Of a DNA stretch of 64,000 nt, positions 46,805-56,062 are shown piece after piece. The stretch comes from Clarkia xantiana subsp. parviflora (lineage: Eukaryota; Streptophyta; Magnoliopsida; Myrtales; Onagraceae), in the NCBI GenBank assembly GCA_036873135.1, contig JAPTYO010000011.1, forward strand, positions 16,502,747 through 16,566,746. Direction: 5' to 3'. Numbering within the stretch: position 1 is the stretch's first letter; each line of letters starts with the position of its first letter. The notes below the pieces were generated by a model. It was given only the letters and a program-made list of their open reading frames with translations. It was not told the origin of the DNA and did no database searches. The translations under genes were made by a program, and so were the position numbers.

Positions 46805-47472
46805 TTACAAGGATGTGAATAGATTAGTACGTTCACATACTTGATATAGTTGTTTGTTTGCGAAGTGTGGATAGATTAGTACGTCCGACACTTGCAATTT
46901 TAAAGAGAAGGGGGAACTCTTAAGGAACCGCTTGTCCTTTTGATTTTCATAAGAAGATAGTTCCTTACGGAACCGTGGATCTTCATTATGATATTTTGAC
47001 AAGATGGTGGTTTCCTGAAGAGCCGCACGCCTATCTTGTTTTTTGAGATGTGGATAGATTAGTACGTCCACATCGCTTGATGATGGCTAAGTGTGGATAG
47101 ATTAGTACGTCCGACACTTGCATTTTTTTTGCGAGGGAGGATTCCTAAGGAACCGCTTGTCCCCCGACTTTTGCAAGGATGTGAATAGATTAGTACGTCC
47201 ACATCCTTGTACTGCGGCGAAGTGTGGATAGATTAGTACGTCCGACACTTGCATTTGTTTGCGAGGGAGGATTCCTAAGGAACCGCTTGTCCCCCGACTT
47301 TTTGCAAGGATGTGAATAGATTAGTACGTTCACATCCTTGTATTGTGGCGAAGTGTGGATAGATTAGTACATCCGACACTTGCATTTATTTGCGAGGGAG
47401 GATTCCTATGGAACCGCTTGTCCCCGACTTTTGGCAAGGATGTGGATAGATTAGTACGTCCACATCCTTGAT
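46805..47472. repeat. Array of nine stem-loops with a shared ATAGATTAGTACGT loop
   Basis: The loop ATAGATTAGTACGT occurs nine times, near 46815, 46871, 47054, 47096, 47184, 47227, 47315, 47359 and 47444. Each is enclosed by inverted arms of two alternating types: GGATGTG..CACATCC, and AAGTGTGG..CCGACACTT. In the right half the pair repeats with a period of about 131 bp, joined by GGGAGGATTCCTAAGGAACC linkers. It lies between convergent 3' ends of the gag-protease genes and the antisense gene. Confidence 0.9.
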
Positions 47473-47830
47473 GAAATTATTTTGTCTCCTTGCATGCGTC
47501 GCGCTCCCTCTGTTTTGAATACAGGCATGAGCTTTGCTTAGTCTTGCTTTGATATCTTTTTGATGGCTTTTCTTGTTTTTTGCCCTTTCTGCGTGTAGAG
47601 TTAGGGCCTTTGTTGATGATGTATGTGGCTTGTTCCTGGTTTTGGACCGGGGTAGCTTGCCATTACATAGTGATTTTTCCTACGCAAGGAGTGAACTTCA
47701 TTAGTCTTCTTGTTTATTTATAAGGGATGTGCATGGATGGAGTCAACTGATCTCCCATCCTAAACGTTCTACTTAGTACTTGAAAAGTAAAGATAGAGTA
47801 TGTGCATGTCATAGGGGAAGGATTATTCCC
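47473..47830. other. Spacer between stem-loop array and second gag-like ORF
   Basis: No coding motif seen. On the minus strand this would be the 3' untranslated region after the second gag-like ORF. Confidence 0.5.
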
Positions 47831-48472
47831 TTAGTGACGGTTTGATAAAGCTGGCTTCTTGCATGCAATGTAGGAGCGCAGAGCTCCTTGTTCGATCAGT
47901 TCCTCGATTCTGTTGCGTAGAGAGGGGCACCCATTCGTGCTGTGACCCCATCTGTTGTGGTAGTGGCACCACATTTCTGGATTCTTCCCGAGGAAGGCAA
48001 TCCGGATCTCGCTTGGAGGAGGTAAAACATCCTTCAGGATGGTCTTGAACAACTCCTCCACCTCTATGTTCAGAGGTGTATATTCGCCATCTTGGTTGTT
48101 GTTCAAGTCTTGTCTTGCACGCTTGTGTTCGCGCGCCTCCTCTTGTTCTGCAGGTGGGCTGAACCACCCCAGCTCGTTTGCGACCTCGATTGCTGTCTCC
48201 ATCTTCTCTTTTAAGTCAGCCATAGATTTGGTTGTTCTCCACCCTTGTGTTCGTCCAAATAGGAGGAATGTAGGTGAGTTCATGTTTAGGAAAAAGGAAT
48301 TGATCACGGCTGACTTCTCTGCCAAACTTGAAGTTGCATTTATGGCGAATCGCTTGAAGTAACTCTGGATGGATTCCGACTCCCCTTGCTTGATGTCCCA
48401 TATGCTTGGGAGCATTGGGGTTTGAGGTGCTGGGAGTCTTTCTCCTCTGCTCATCATTTCGTCAAATCGCAT
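47831..48472 (-). CDS. Second gag-like ORF, in the place of reverse transcriptase
   Basis: 213 codons from an ATG at 48472. The order of parts mirrors the C-terminal half of the element's own Gag: an ESESIQSYFKRF helix (compare ESLASYYIRF), a MADLKEKMETAIEVANEL segment, a PLNIEVEELFKTILKD stretch (compare PLNAPLSVILKEM), and a Cys/His motif WCHYHNRWGHSTNGCPSL followed by RIEELIEQGALRSYI (compare WCESHEVNGHETDDCRSL and RIIQEGGLKHYV). It is a diverged paralogue, not a copy. The frame stays open upstream into sequence following protease, so it may once have been fused to it. It could bind RNA or co-assemble with Gag; that is inference. Confidence 0.7.
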   Translation of the reverse strand: MRFDEMMSRGERLPAPQTPMLPSIWDIKQGESESIQSYFKRFAINATSSLAEKSAVINSFFLNMNSPTFLLFGRTQGWRTTKSMADLKEKMETAIEVANELGWFSPPAEQEEAREHKRARQDLNNNQDGEYTPLNIEVEELFKTILKDVLPPPSEIRIAFLGKNPEMWCHYHNRWGHSTNGCPSLRNRIEELIEQGALRSYIACKKPALSNRH

Positions 48473-48537
48473 CTCAACTTCAGACTTGGAACATTGTCCC
48501 CTTTCAATGACTGCTATGTCCAGACGGTTCTTGCATC

Positions 48538-49209
48538 TTAGGGCGTTGACATAGCACTTTCGTGCTGATCGCCCAAGACTTCACCAACTCCTCCCCTTAA
48601 GCGGTACTTCAGCTTTTGGTGTGCCGTTGAAGGCACCATCTCGTAGGGGTTTATCGTTGTTCTTCCGAGAATTCCGTTGTAAGCGCCAAGGCTCTCGACG
48701 ATCACGAAAGTGATGTCGACTTTCATTGCGTTCCATCCTTCTCCTATCACAGTGGGAAGGGTGATCATCCCCAGTGGATATGTAGCAGCTCCTACAAAGC
48801 TTACTAACGGGAAATTTCCCGGCTTCAGGTCCTCTCTCTTCATTCCAAGCTGTTCGAGGACATTGACATGGAGGATGTCTGCCGAGCTTCCTCCGTCGAC
48901 CAGGATTCTTTTGACATCGAACCCGTTGATTTCCATTGTTATTACTAACGCGTCATCATGAGGGTAGACGATGTGTGCCATGTCCTTTCTCGAGAATCCT
49001 ATCACGGGGTCCTCCTCTTCCGGTTTCTTTCTTTTGCCATACTTGGGGAGTGTGCTTGCCTGCGCAGCGTATACATCTCTTGTGTTGGAGACTTGTCCTC
49101 CTGCAGCTGGACCACCATGAATGACATTAATAACTCCCCTCTTTTTAGGAGGGGGGTTGTCATTGGTCTTCTCTTTTCCTTTCTCCTTTGGCGTGAATTT
49201 TCTTTTCAC
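48538..49209 (-). CDS. Gypsy aspartic protease region
   Basis: 223 codons, open from about 49209 without a natural ATG (the first codon is GTG), so it was presumably made as a Gag-protease fusion before a frame change at the boundary. The protease core is at about residues 80-185: the active-site motif ILVDGGSSADIL, then LGMKREDLKPG, VSFVGAATYPLG and NGILGRTTIN. This is the gypsy retropepsin pattern, with DGGS in the place of the usual DSG/DTG. It would cleave Gag during particle maturation. Downstream, where RT normally begins, the sequence instead leads into the second gag-like ORF. Confidence 0.8.
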   Translation of the reverse strand: MKRKFTPKEKGKEKTNDNPPPKKRGVINVIHGGPAAGGQVSNTRDVYAAQASTLPKYGKRKKPEEEDPVIGFSRKDMAHIVYPHDDALVITMEINGFDVKRILVDGGSSADILHVNVLEQLGMKREDLKPGNFPLVSFVGAATYPLGMITLPTVIGEGWNAMKVDITFVIVESLGAYNGILGRTTINPYEMVPSTAHQKLKYRLRGGVGEVLGDQHESAMSTP

Positions 49210-49485
49210 CTTCTCAATCTTTCCCCCTGGTCGACGTAGTGCTTAAGTCCGCCTTCTTGTATGATTCGATTGATTTGGAACTTAAGGCTTCTACAGTCGT
49301 CAGTTTCATGGCCGTTGACTTCGTGGCTTTCACACCACTTGTCTTGCTCTTTCCCTAGCTGGCCCTTTCTGAAACCGAATGGCTCTTTCCAGAGGTTTTG
49401 CTCTTTCATTTCTTTCAGTATGACACTCAGGGGAGCGTTCAAAGGGATTAGCTCAATGGTGTTGACGTCTGGATTCTTGTCTTCT
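49206..49485 (-). pseudogene. C-terminal part of Gag with Cys/His motif, out of frame
   Basis: Continues Gag after a frameshift near 49490. It shows PLNAPLSVILKEMKEQNLW, then WCESHEVNGHETDDCRSLK, a C-x3-H-x4-H-x4-C-like zinc-binding arrangement, and RIIQEGGLKHYV. It ends in TGA at 49206-49208. The following protease frame overlaps it by a few bases. Confidence 0.75.
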
Positions 49486-51009
49486 TCAATGTTGAATGTT
49501 CTCTTCTGGGGCGGAGTCCACTGTTTTTGTTGGGGGGGTTTGGTTCTGCTTCAGGGGGCCTGGCTTACTCTCATCTTTCTTGTTGCCGGGCTTAACCCAC
49601 TTGTCCCGGGCTGTCATCTTGTAGTGCTCAGCATCAATGTACTCTTTTACTCTTGCCACGAGTTCTTCCATTGTTTCCACCGGCCTTGTAGAAAGCTTTT
49701 GGCCCAAGTCGTACCCGTGCCTACCCAGGTTTCTGACAAAGGCATGGATGATTTCTATCTCTGCGATGTTCGTTTGAATTTCCGAGATGTTTTGATTAAA
49801 CCGGATGTAGTAGCTTGCGAGGGACTCATTCCACTCCTGCTTGACGTCATCCAAGGCATTTGATCCTTTGATGATCGAACGTTCTCCCATGTAACGGTGG
49901 ATGAACTTTTCTTTGAGGGACTGCCATGAGTCTATGCTCTTCTTTGGCAGGGAGAAGAGCCAGTGTGCAGCTGGTCCGCCTAATGTTTGGGGGAATGTCA
50001 TGGCTATGTGGTGAGGGTTGTCTGTCCTCCCCAAAAGCATTGCTTCATGCTGCTGCACATGCTCTATCGGGTCTCCCTTGCCTCGGTACTTTTCCGGCCT
50101 TAGATTATACAGTGCGTCTGGGACGCGACTGTACACCAGCTCGTCAGTGAAAGGGTGGGATGTGGTGTCCACCAATGTGTTCATCCCTCTCATTTTCCTT
50201 TGCTTTATCTTCTTTTCAATCAGCTTTTCAAGCATCTCCTCCGTCAACCCGGTAACTGGGTTACCCTGATTTGGGGGGCATGCTTCTTGTCCCATGCTTG
50301 CGCCTTGTTGGGGAAATTGCGCCTGCGTCGGGTTGTACTGAGAATATCCACCTTGATATCCCTGGAATGTCTGAGACGGCTGCCTCCAGGCTCCTTCATT
50401 GAATGGCCCTGCTTGGTAGGGTGTTTGGGAGTGCGAGAGCTCCTGTCTTGTCCCTTGTTGGGGGAACTGCCTGCTTTGCTGTGCATTCCCGTGAAAGGTC
50501 GGGGTTTTTGAGATTGTAGGGCCTCTCTGCTGAGGTGCATTCATTGGAGGCGCCTGCCTTGGTGGCGGGGGCATATTTGCTTGTTGCGCGGGAGGGGGCG
50601 GTGGCGCCCCGTATCCTTGGTTGCGTAGGGCCTCTCTCAGATGAAGCAGCTGTTCGAGTGCCGCCATCATTTCTGGGGTGACTGCAGGCGCAGCCTGTGC
50701 CCCTGGTGCCTGATTGTATGCCCCAGCATTTGGCATTCCGTATGGTTGCTCCTGCGTGTTGAAGGTTTGATGGGCGAAGCCTGGAGGAGCGTCGGTTTGC
50801 TGTGTGCCCCCTTGCGCGTTACTCCGAGAGTGTACGCTTCTTGTTGGCATAGACGAGGCGACTGAGGCCTCGCTTTGGCTCTGCGGGGGGTCTCTCTGAG
50901 CTCTCTGCGGAGGAGGTCTCATGCTTGACTCCGGGGCCGGAGTTTTCCTTGGACGTCCTGGTCCTCTTTTCTTCGTCTTAGTCTGCGGTGGCTGCTCGTT
51001 GCTTGCCAT
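49486..51009 (-). CDS. Gypsy Gag polyprotein (N-terminal and capsid parts)
   Basis: 507 codons from an ATG at 51009, only about 38 bases from the LTR. Residues 15-22 form an AT-hook-like RGPGRPRK. Residues about 25-270 are rich in Pro, Gln and Gly, with no stable fold expected. Residues about 300-460 carry the retrotransposon Gag capsid domain: YRGKGDPIEHVQQHEAML, GGPAAHWLFSLPKKSIDSW, LKEKFIHRYMGER, then VKQEWNESLASYYIRFNQ and ELVARVKEYIDAEHYK. A frameshift at its end separates it from the zinc-motif part. It would form particles and package RNA. This ORF is long and largely intact, which contrasts with the decayed copia genes. Confidence 0.88.
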   Translation of the reverse strand: MASNEQPPQTKTKKRGPGRPRKTPAPESSMRPPPQRAQRDPPQSQSEASVASSMPTRSVHSRSNAQGGTQQTDAPPGFAHQTFNTQEQPYGMPNAGAYNQAPGAQAAPAVTPEMMAALEQLLHLREALRNQGYGAPPPPPAQQANMPPPPRQAPPMNAPQQRGPTISKTPTFHGNAQQSRQFPQQGTRQELSHSQTPYQAGPFNEGAWRQPSQTFQGYQGGYSQYNPTQAQFPQQGASMGQEACPPNQGNPVTGLTEEMLEKLIEKKIKQRKMRGMNTLVDTTSHPFTDELVYSRVPDALYNLRPEKYRGKGDPIEHVQQHEAMLLGRTDNPHHIAMTFPQTLGGPAAHWLFSLPKKSIDSWQSLKEKFIHRYMGERSIIKGSNALDDVKQEWNESLASYYIRFNQNISEIQTNIAEIEIIHAFVRNLGRHGYDLGQKLSTRPVETMEELVARVKEYIDAEHYKMTARDKWVKPGNKKDESKPGPLKQNQTPPTKTVDSAPEENIQH

Positions 51010-51028
51010 GCTTTTGGTCTTGTGGGTG

Positions 51029-51047
51029 ATCCACGGACGGCGCCAAG
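51029..51047 (-). promoter_or_regulatory. Primer-binding site of the gypsy element
   Basis: On the minus strand CTTGGCGCCGTCCGTGGA follows the LTR end. TGGCGCC is the usual start of plant gypsy sites complementary to the 3' end of a tRNA ending GGCGCCA (tRNA-Asp type). The element E site at 56849 is similar. Confidence 0.8.
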
Positions 51048-51796
51048 TGTTTCGACCAAGTTAACGCGGGCTGTCTGCTGAGTAACTTTTCGATGTCTTC
51101 GGGTTGGGTGCGAGCTTGTTAGGGCCAAGTCCGTCTCCTAGGGTCGTGCACGGGCCTTTGGCTTCGTCTTCAAAATCGCACTAAGTCCTTCGGGCTCTCT
51201 CGCTGACTGTCCGTCTGTACCTGCAAGAGGAGCATTACCGAGCAACTCCCGTGGAGAGGGGGGAGGTGCTTGGTGCGCTCTCTCCGACGGTCAACATTAG
51301 ACAGTTCTAGAGAGAGAAAGTTAGAGAGAGGTCAGAGCTCTTCTCAATTCTCACCCAAAGTGACTTGAAAATGTTTACCCCCAAGGTGGCTATTTATAGG
51401 CAACCTTGGACCGTAAGCCGGTTTTGACTCGGTTCAATGTGGAAATGTGAACCGGGATGCAGGGGAGAGCTTTGGGAAGAGGACTCTGACGCGCGTCTCA
51501 GGCGGCTGTCACGAGCGGGACGCGCGCGCCTTGTAACGGGGGGTCCCCGACGTATAGGAGTTAGTTGAAAATCGGGTCTCCGTATACATCCAGGACAAAA
51601 AAGGGGGGGTGTGCGCGGCACCCCCGGGGTGCAAAGCTTACCCGGAATTCCGGGTAAGCCCCCCGGGGGTGCCGGGCAAGTTTGCGACTTGCCCGGCTTC
51701 CCCGGGTTAGCTCGGAATCGGGTTTTTCGTGGGTTTCGTGCATGTACGAGGTCCGAATAATTTAAAACCGAGCCCGAATCATGCGTATATCCATCA
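51048..51796 (-). repeat. 5' LTR of the complete gypsy element
   Basis: 749 bp. One copy only of the palindromic unit (51636-51659). Minus-strand TATA-like CTATAAATAG near 51390-51400. Promoter of the gag transcript. Confidence 0.92.
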
Positions 51797-52652
51797 ATTA
51801 ATATACTTATATTTTTTGGCAAAGAAAAGATACTTATAATTTTATTCACAATATTTTTATTTGTGGTTCTGAATATACAAAAATAATATATTTCATAGAA
51901 ATATAAAATAATCTCAGCTCCTAGAAACTCGGCGGAAAACTGATAATAAGTAACATAAGTGACATCTATTATTACAAAAGGAAAATAACAATTTGGCAAT
52001 TTCTGGTACATATAATTAATATTATATTATATTATGCTATGTTATATTATAATTAGTGGAATTAATTTTAATTAAAGAATGCTAATATATCAAAAAACTT
52101 ATATATGGTCAATATATACGTGTTTTATAAATATATTTATATATTTTTTTATTAATTAATAAATTTCACAAATTATTATACCGCGCAAAGCGCGGATAAG
52201 TTATCTAGTCTATTTATATTATAACTTATATACCCTCCTCACTCCTCTTCCTAGGTTGCTTCTTTTTTTTTGCCATGTCAGCAGCAGAGAATTTGATTGG
52301 TTCTGGTGAAATATGATTTTTTCACTAATTTAATCAGTGAATTTTTTTTCCCAAAATTTAATTAGTGAATTTTTTTTCCCAAAATCTAACTTATATATCC
52401 TTATTTCCGTTTTTAGGGATTAAAACCGTTGTGTACTACTTTCTTTCTTCCTTATCTCTTCCATAGAGTTACATCCTACAGAGTTAATGCAACCTTCATT
52501 TAACATTCTCCTCGAAAACTCCTTCTCTCTTCATTTTTGCGTTACTATTATTACCTCCTCTAATTAGGCAATTAATATCTGCGTTACTACTATTAACGCT
52601 AATTTAGTCGTTCATCTTCCACATTCAATATTTGTGCGATTGGCAGTCTTAA

Positions 52653-53683
52653 GGGCACGTTTGATTGCCGGTATTGCGATATCCTAATACCGGTATTAGC
52701 TAATACCGTGTTTGTGTCAACTTGGTATTGGTATTAGCTAATACTTGGTATTAGCTAATACTCAATTATAGAAGGAATTTTGTATTAATTAATACCATCT
52801 AAAAGTAAAGCATTAGCTAATACCAATCTCCTAATTACCAATTTACCCTTGTAATATATGACAAACTCTCACTGTTTACATCGTACCTTCGGGCCGGACC
52901 CCGTTTACATCGAAACTTCGGACACGGGTCGGGCCGAGTCATGTTCGGGCCGGACTGGGCGGTTCGGGCCGGGCTGGTCGGTTCGGGCCGGGCTGGTCGC
53001 TTCAGGCCGGGCTGGGTAGTTCGGGTCGGGCTGGGTGATTCGGGCCGGGCTGGGTGATTCGGGCTGGGCTGGTCAGTTCGGGTCGGGCTGGGTGATTCGG
53101 GCTGGGCTGGTCAGTTCGGGCCGGGCTGGGTGGTTCGGGTCAGGCAGGTCAATTCAGTTCGGGCTGTGCGGTTCGGGCCGGGCTGAGAAATTCGGGCTTT
53201 TCGGGTCGGGTTGCTTTATGTTGCTTTGGTTTAGTTCGGGCTAGGCCCGGCTAGAACGGGCCGGGTAGGGCTAATCACTTTTTTCAATTGTTTTGTACTA
53301 TTTTCTTTATATATATATACATAAATTTGATTTTTTTTATGAAAAATATTATTTTAAATAATTGAAGTTACTTTTTTTTGTTAAATTTTATCTTTGTTAA
53401 ATTAATCATATGTAAAATATATCTTCATTGACTTATTGGAGGGTCCCATTGGCGTGCATCCAGTAGGAATTGAACCCACGAATTCGCCAATTATGAGTTG
53501 GGCGATGCAAGTAAGGGTATTTAGGTCTTTTAGTCATTGTATTAGGATATCCTAATACAAAGTTCATTCAAACATTGTATTAGGATATCCTAATACATGA
53601 CTCAATCAAACATTGTATTAGCTAAGCATGTATTAGCTAATACCGGTATTAGGATATCGCAGTACCGGCAATCAAACATGCCC
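52653..53683. mobile_element. PIF/Harbinger-like element, TSD TAA
   Basis: Terminal repeats GGGCACGTTTGATTGCCGG and the inverse of GGGCATGTTTGATTGCCGG enclose 1031 bp. TAA flanks both ends (52650-52652 and 53684-53686). The near-palindromic GATATCCTAATACCGGTATT and TTAGCTAATAC motifs recur several times in each subterminal region. The centre holds a GC-rich minisatellite and AT-rich DNA, without transposase. Confidence 0.85.
52918..53275 (+). repeat. GC-rich minisatellite, about 18-bp units
   Basis: Around fifteen or more variants of GGTTCGGGCCGGGCTGG in tandem. Open frames across it translate to Gly/Trp/Arg/Phe repeats and are not genes. Confidence 0.9.
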
Positions 53684-54391
53684 TAAATGTTTAGATTTCC
53701 TATCCCCTCGATCAGCAAGTAGAAGGAGAGGTCGAGAGAGAGGGCTAAAGTTCGCAACGAAGGAGAGACTTGATTTCGATCCATACACCACCGCCGTCGA
53801 CAACTTTACTATTCCAGATTGGAAATTCGTCGCAATTAAATTAGTCGGACAAGATCGACGACAACAATGGAACCCAAAGCTGAGGAAATAGACTATTATC
53901 AATCGAATGAGAGGGGGTTGACTCTCTCTTCAGATGTAATAAGCCTCATTAGCCTTTTAAATGCAATTTCGTCACCCGCGGACAGGAATACCCAATTTCA
54001 GTTTCTTCCCGATCTTCTACTTATACTTTAATATGATTTTTAAAGAAATTAAACTTATCAATTACATGTACAAATCAACATGTATCTATCTATCTATTTA
54101 TCTTTATCTATTGCACTCATATTGAATCACAATGTAAAATTATAAATTAAAAACAGCTCATCCAAAATATTAATATAACATTTAAAAGAATCATTTACAT
54201 AAATATACATAACGTAATCGAAAAATAATTATTACATAAATTATCAAACTCTGCGCAATGCGCAGGGTGAATACCTAGTTACTTAATCATTCAATAAGTT
54301 TTGAAATTGTTATTTTCTCCATATATGATGAATATCTTACAGTTTGTGCTACTTTAAATACCTGATAATGTGACATAAAAGACGTTTTAAT

Positions 54392-54573
54392 TAGGGCGGA
54401 GCATAAATCCCAACTAGGGCTCTGGCTAGGGCTTTTTTAAAAATGTCGCGAATGTCCCGAGTTACTTACATTAGTTCTATTTTTTACAACCTAAATAATT
54501 TAACTATAGAAATTCACAAAAAAAAAAAAAAAAAACTAACTAGTTATGTAAGTCCACACACTTATCCTAAAGG

Positions 54574-54604
<31 letters not shown>

Positions 54605-55265
54605 CCCCACAGCCTAACTAGTGACTATCAAGCTAGCATAACACAATCTCATCCTCTCCGATTCAAGTTGACCCTAATATTCAACCCCCCACTCGAGAGA
54701 CTTGAGGTGCGACACTTTCACGAGAAAAACTACGGTAGCTCGGCGCCACCACGTTCTGCTCCTTCACCAGTCACATCATTTTTTATGTGGGACCCATCGA
54801 TGGGTCCCACATAAAAAATGATGTGACTGGTGAAGGAGCAGAACGTGGTGGCGCCGAGTCACCGAAGAAAAGCTCCACTTTCACACTCTCCTCTCGGCTC
54901 TCGGTCTTATCGACTCTCCTATAGGCTGCAACATGTAAGTTCCGCACATCTCTTTCTCTCGACTCTCCTAGCCCTAACTATTCATCTTTTAATTCTTAAT
55001 TGTGTGTTTGTGGTTTTTATATATGCACATTTATGTTTTGAACTTGTATTTTGAGTTGGAAATATTAATATTTATTTTTAATTTTATGTGTAAATTTAGG
55101 TTGTCTCGAGCCCGTCTCTAATTAGAGAGTCCCGACCAAGTCGAGACTTTTTCAAAAAAAAAAATTAACTTCAGGCTAGAGCTAGAGACAGTGGAAAATT
55201 CCAAAACCTAGGATTGAGACATTTTTTCTGAAAAGTCCCGTCCATTTGTCCTATGTTCAGCCCTA
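54392..55265. mobile_element. hAT element, non-autonomous, TSD GTTTTAAT
   Basis: Ends are TAGGGCGGAGCATA and TATGTTCAGCCCTA. The 8-bp duplication GTTTTAAT lies at 54384-54391 and 55266-55273. The 874-bp element is foldback-like with A-rich runs (54521-54535 and 54581-54604) and a perfect palindrome in the middle. No transposase. Confidence 0.9.
54739..54858. repeat. Perfect 120-bp palindrome without spacer
   Basis: Sixty bases starting CTCGGCGCCACCACG are followed directly by their exact reverse complement. The axis lies between 54798 and 54799, in CCATCGATGG. All 60 pairs match on reading both arms. It lies near the centre of the hAT element. Confidence 0.97.
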
Positions 55266-55273
55266 GTTTTAAT

Positions 55274-56062
55274 AAGAAATGCAAATTGTTAATGATCCTT
55301 TTGTTGCCAATGTTGATGATCAATTTAGACATGAATGTTTGAAGAAAAAAAAATTGTTAACCCAAAAACTAAAGTGTACCATAGATAAATTCATCGGGTG
55401 TAGTTGATCAGATATTTAAAAATGATAAAGTTAGATTTTATAATTCTATAGCTACGACTAAAAAGACTAAACAAAAAAAGAATTAAAAAGAAATCGAACA
55501 TGAGGAAATTTTAGGAATTAATGAGACATTTTATCCCTTCAAATTGAGATAAAAATCATTTTAGTAACCTAGTTTTACATGAATTGTACATTGATATTTT
55601 TCACACTTTTTACTAGCTAAATTATATTCAATATTGTACCATATATACTTTTTTTTTTCAAAAGTATAGATAAAGTATTATCTAAGTTTTTTTTTTGCCG
55701 GGAAATAAAATTAAAGTTGAAACTTCGTTTTACGAAGTTTTGTTTAGCACACTATAAATTAAATGATTAGTTTAAAAAAAATAGAGAAAATAGAATATTA
55801 AAAAAAAAATTGGATCCTAATTTAAGTAATCACAAAAATTAGAATATTTTGAAGTAAGATTTTTATTGTGTCACATTTGAGAAAAGCTTTAATATAGAGT
55901 ATTTGATTTTTTACGGATTGACATAAGTAATTTTAAAATAATATAAACTGTCATTAAATATTTACATATCATAATTATGTATGATAATTTCAAATTAATA
56001 CATACATATTATATATATATATATATAAATTACATTACTTCAAACTAATATTTATTTCTAAA
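55274..56062. other. AT-rich spacer, no gene seen
   Basis: AT-rich sequence with T and A homopolymers and a TA run near 56011-56026. Nothing else recognised. Confidence 0.6.

Larger units (their letters stand above)
41421..51796 (-). mobile_element. Complete gypsy retrotransposon lacking RT/integrase, with an antisense gene
   Basis: A 10,376-bp insertion with ATTAA on both sides (41416-41420 and 51797-51801). The minus-strand order is: 5' LTR 51048-51796, primer site, gag, protease, second gag-like ORF, stem-loop array, antisense gene on the plus strand, 1.9 kb non-coding, polypurine tract, 3' LTR 41421-42196. I find no reverse transcriptase YxDD box, RNase H or integrase motif in any frame. 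Plant Tat-type gypsy elements are known to carry antisense accessory ORFs, and non-autonomous members carrying only gag are known. Lineage placement here is an inference from primer site, Gag type and layout. Confidence 0.9.
39957..52208 (+). mobile_element. Helitron-like element (copy II), host of the gypsy insertion
   Basis: Starts with TC (TCTATATATAATATAATTC) after an A. It ends with a CCGCGCAAAGCGCGG hairpin (52181-52195), ten spacer bases and CTAG followed by T (52205-52209). TC..hairpin..CTRR|T is the Helitron signature. Without the gypsy element at 41421-51796 it is about 1.9 kb, AT-rich and without a helicase, so it is non-autonomous. Confidence 0.65.
52209..54278 (+). mobile_element. 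Helitron-like element (copy III)
   Basis: Begins TCTATTTATATTATAAC right behind the CTAG of copy II. It ends with hairpin CTGCGCAATGCGCAG (54251-54265), nine spacer bases, and CTAG|T (54275-54279). Without the Harbinger element inside it is about 1 kb. The exact left end is uncertain because the preceding base is G, not the usual A. Confidence 0.55.

Noticed and set aside
46805..47472. CRISPR-like array (regular repeats with spacers)
   Set aside because: The units are nested stem-loops in a plant retrotransposon, the 'spacers' are themselves repeated, and no cas gene is present or expected.
53035..53244. Open frame of 69 codons rich in Gly, Arg and Phe
   Set aside because: It follows the 18-bp GC-rich minisatellite unit and has no other support.
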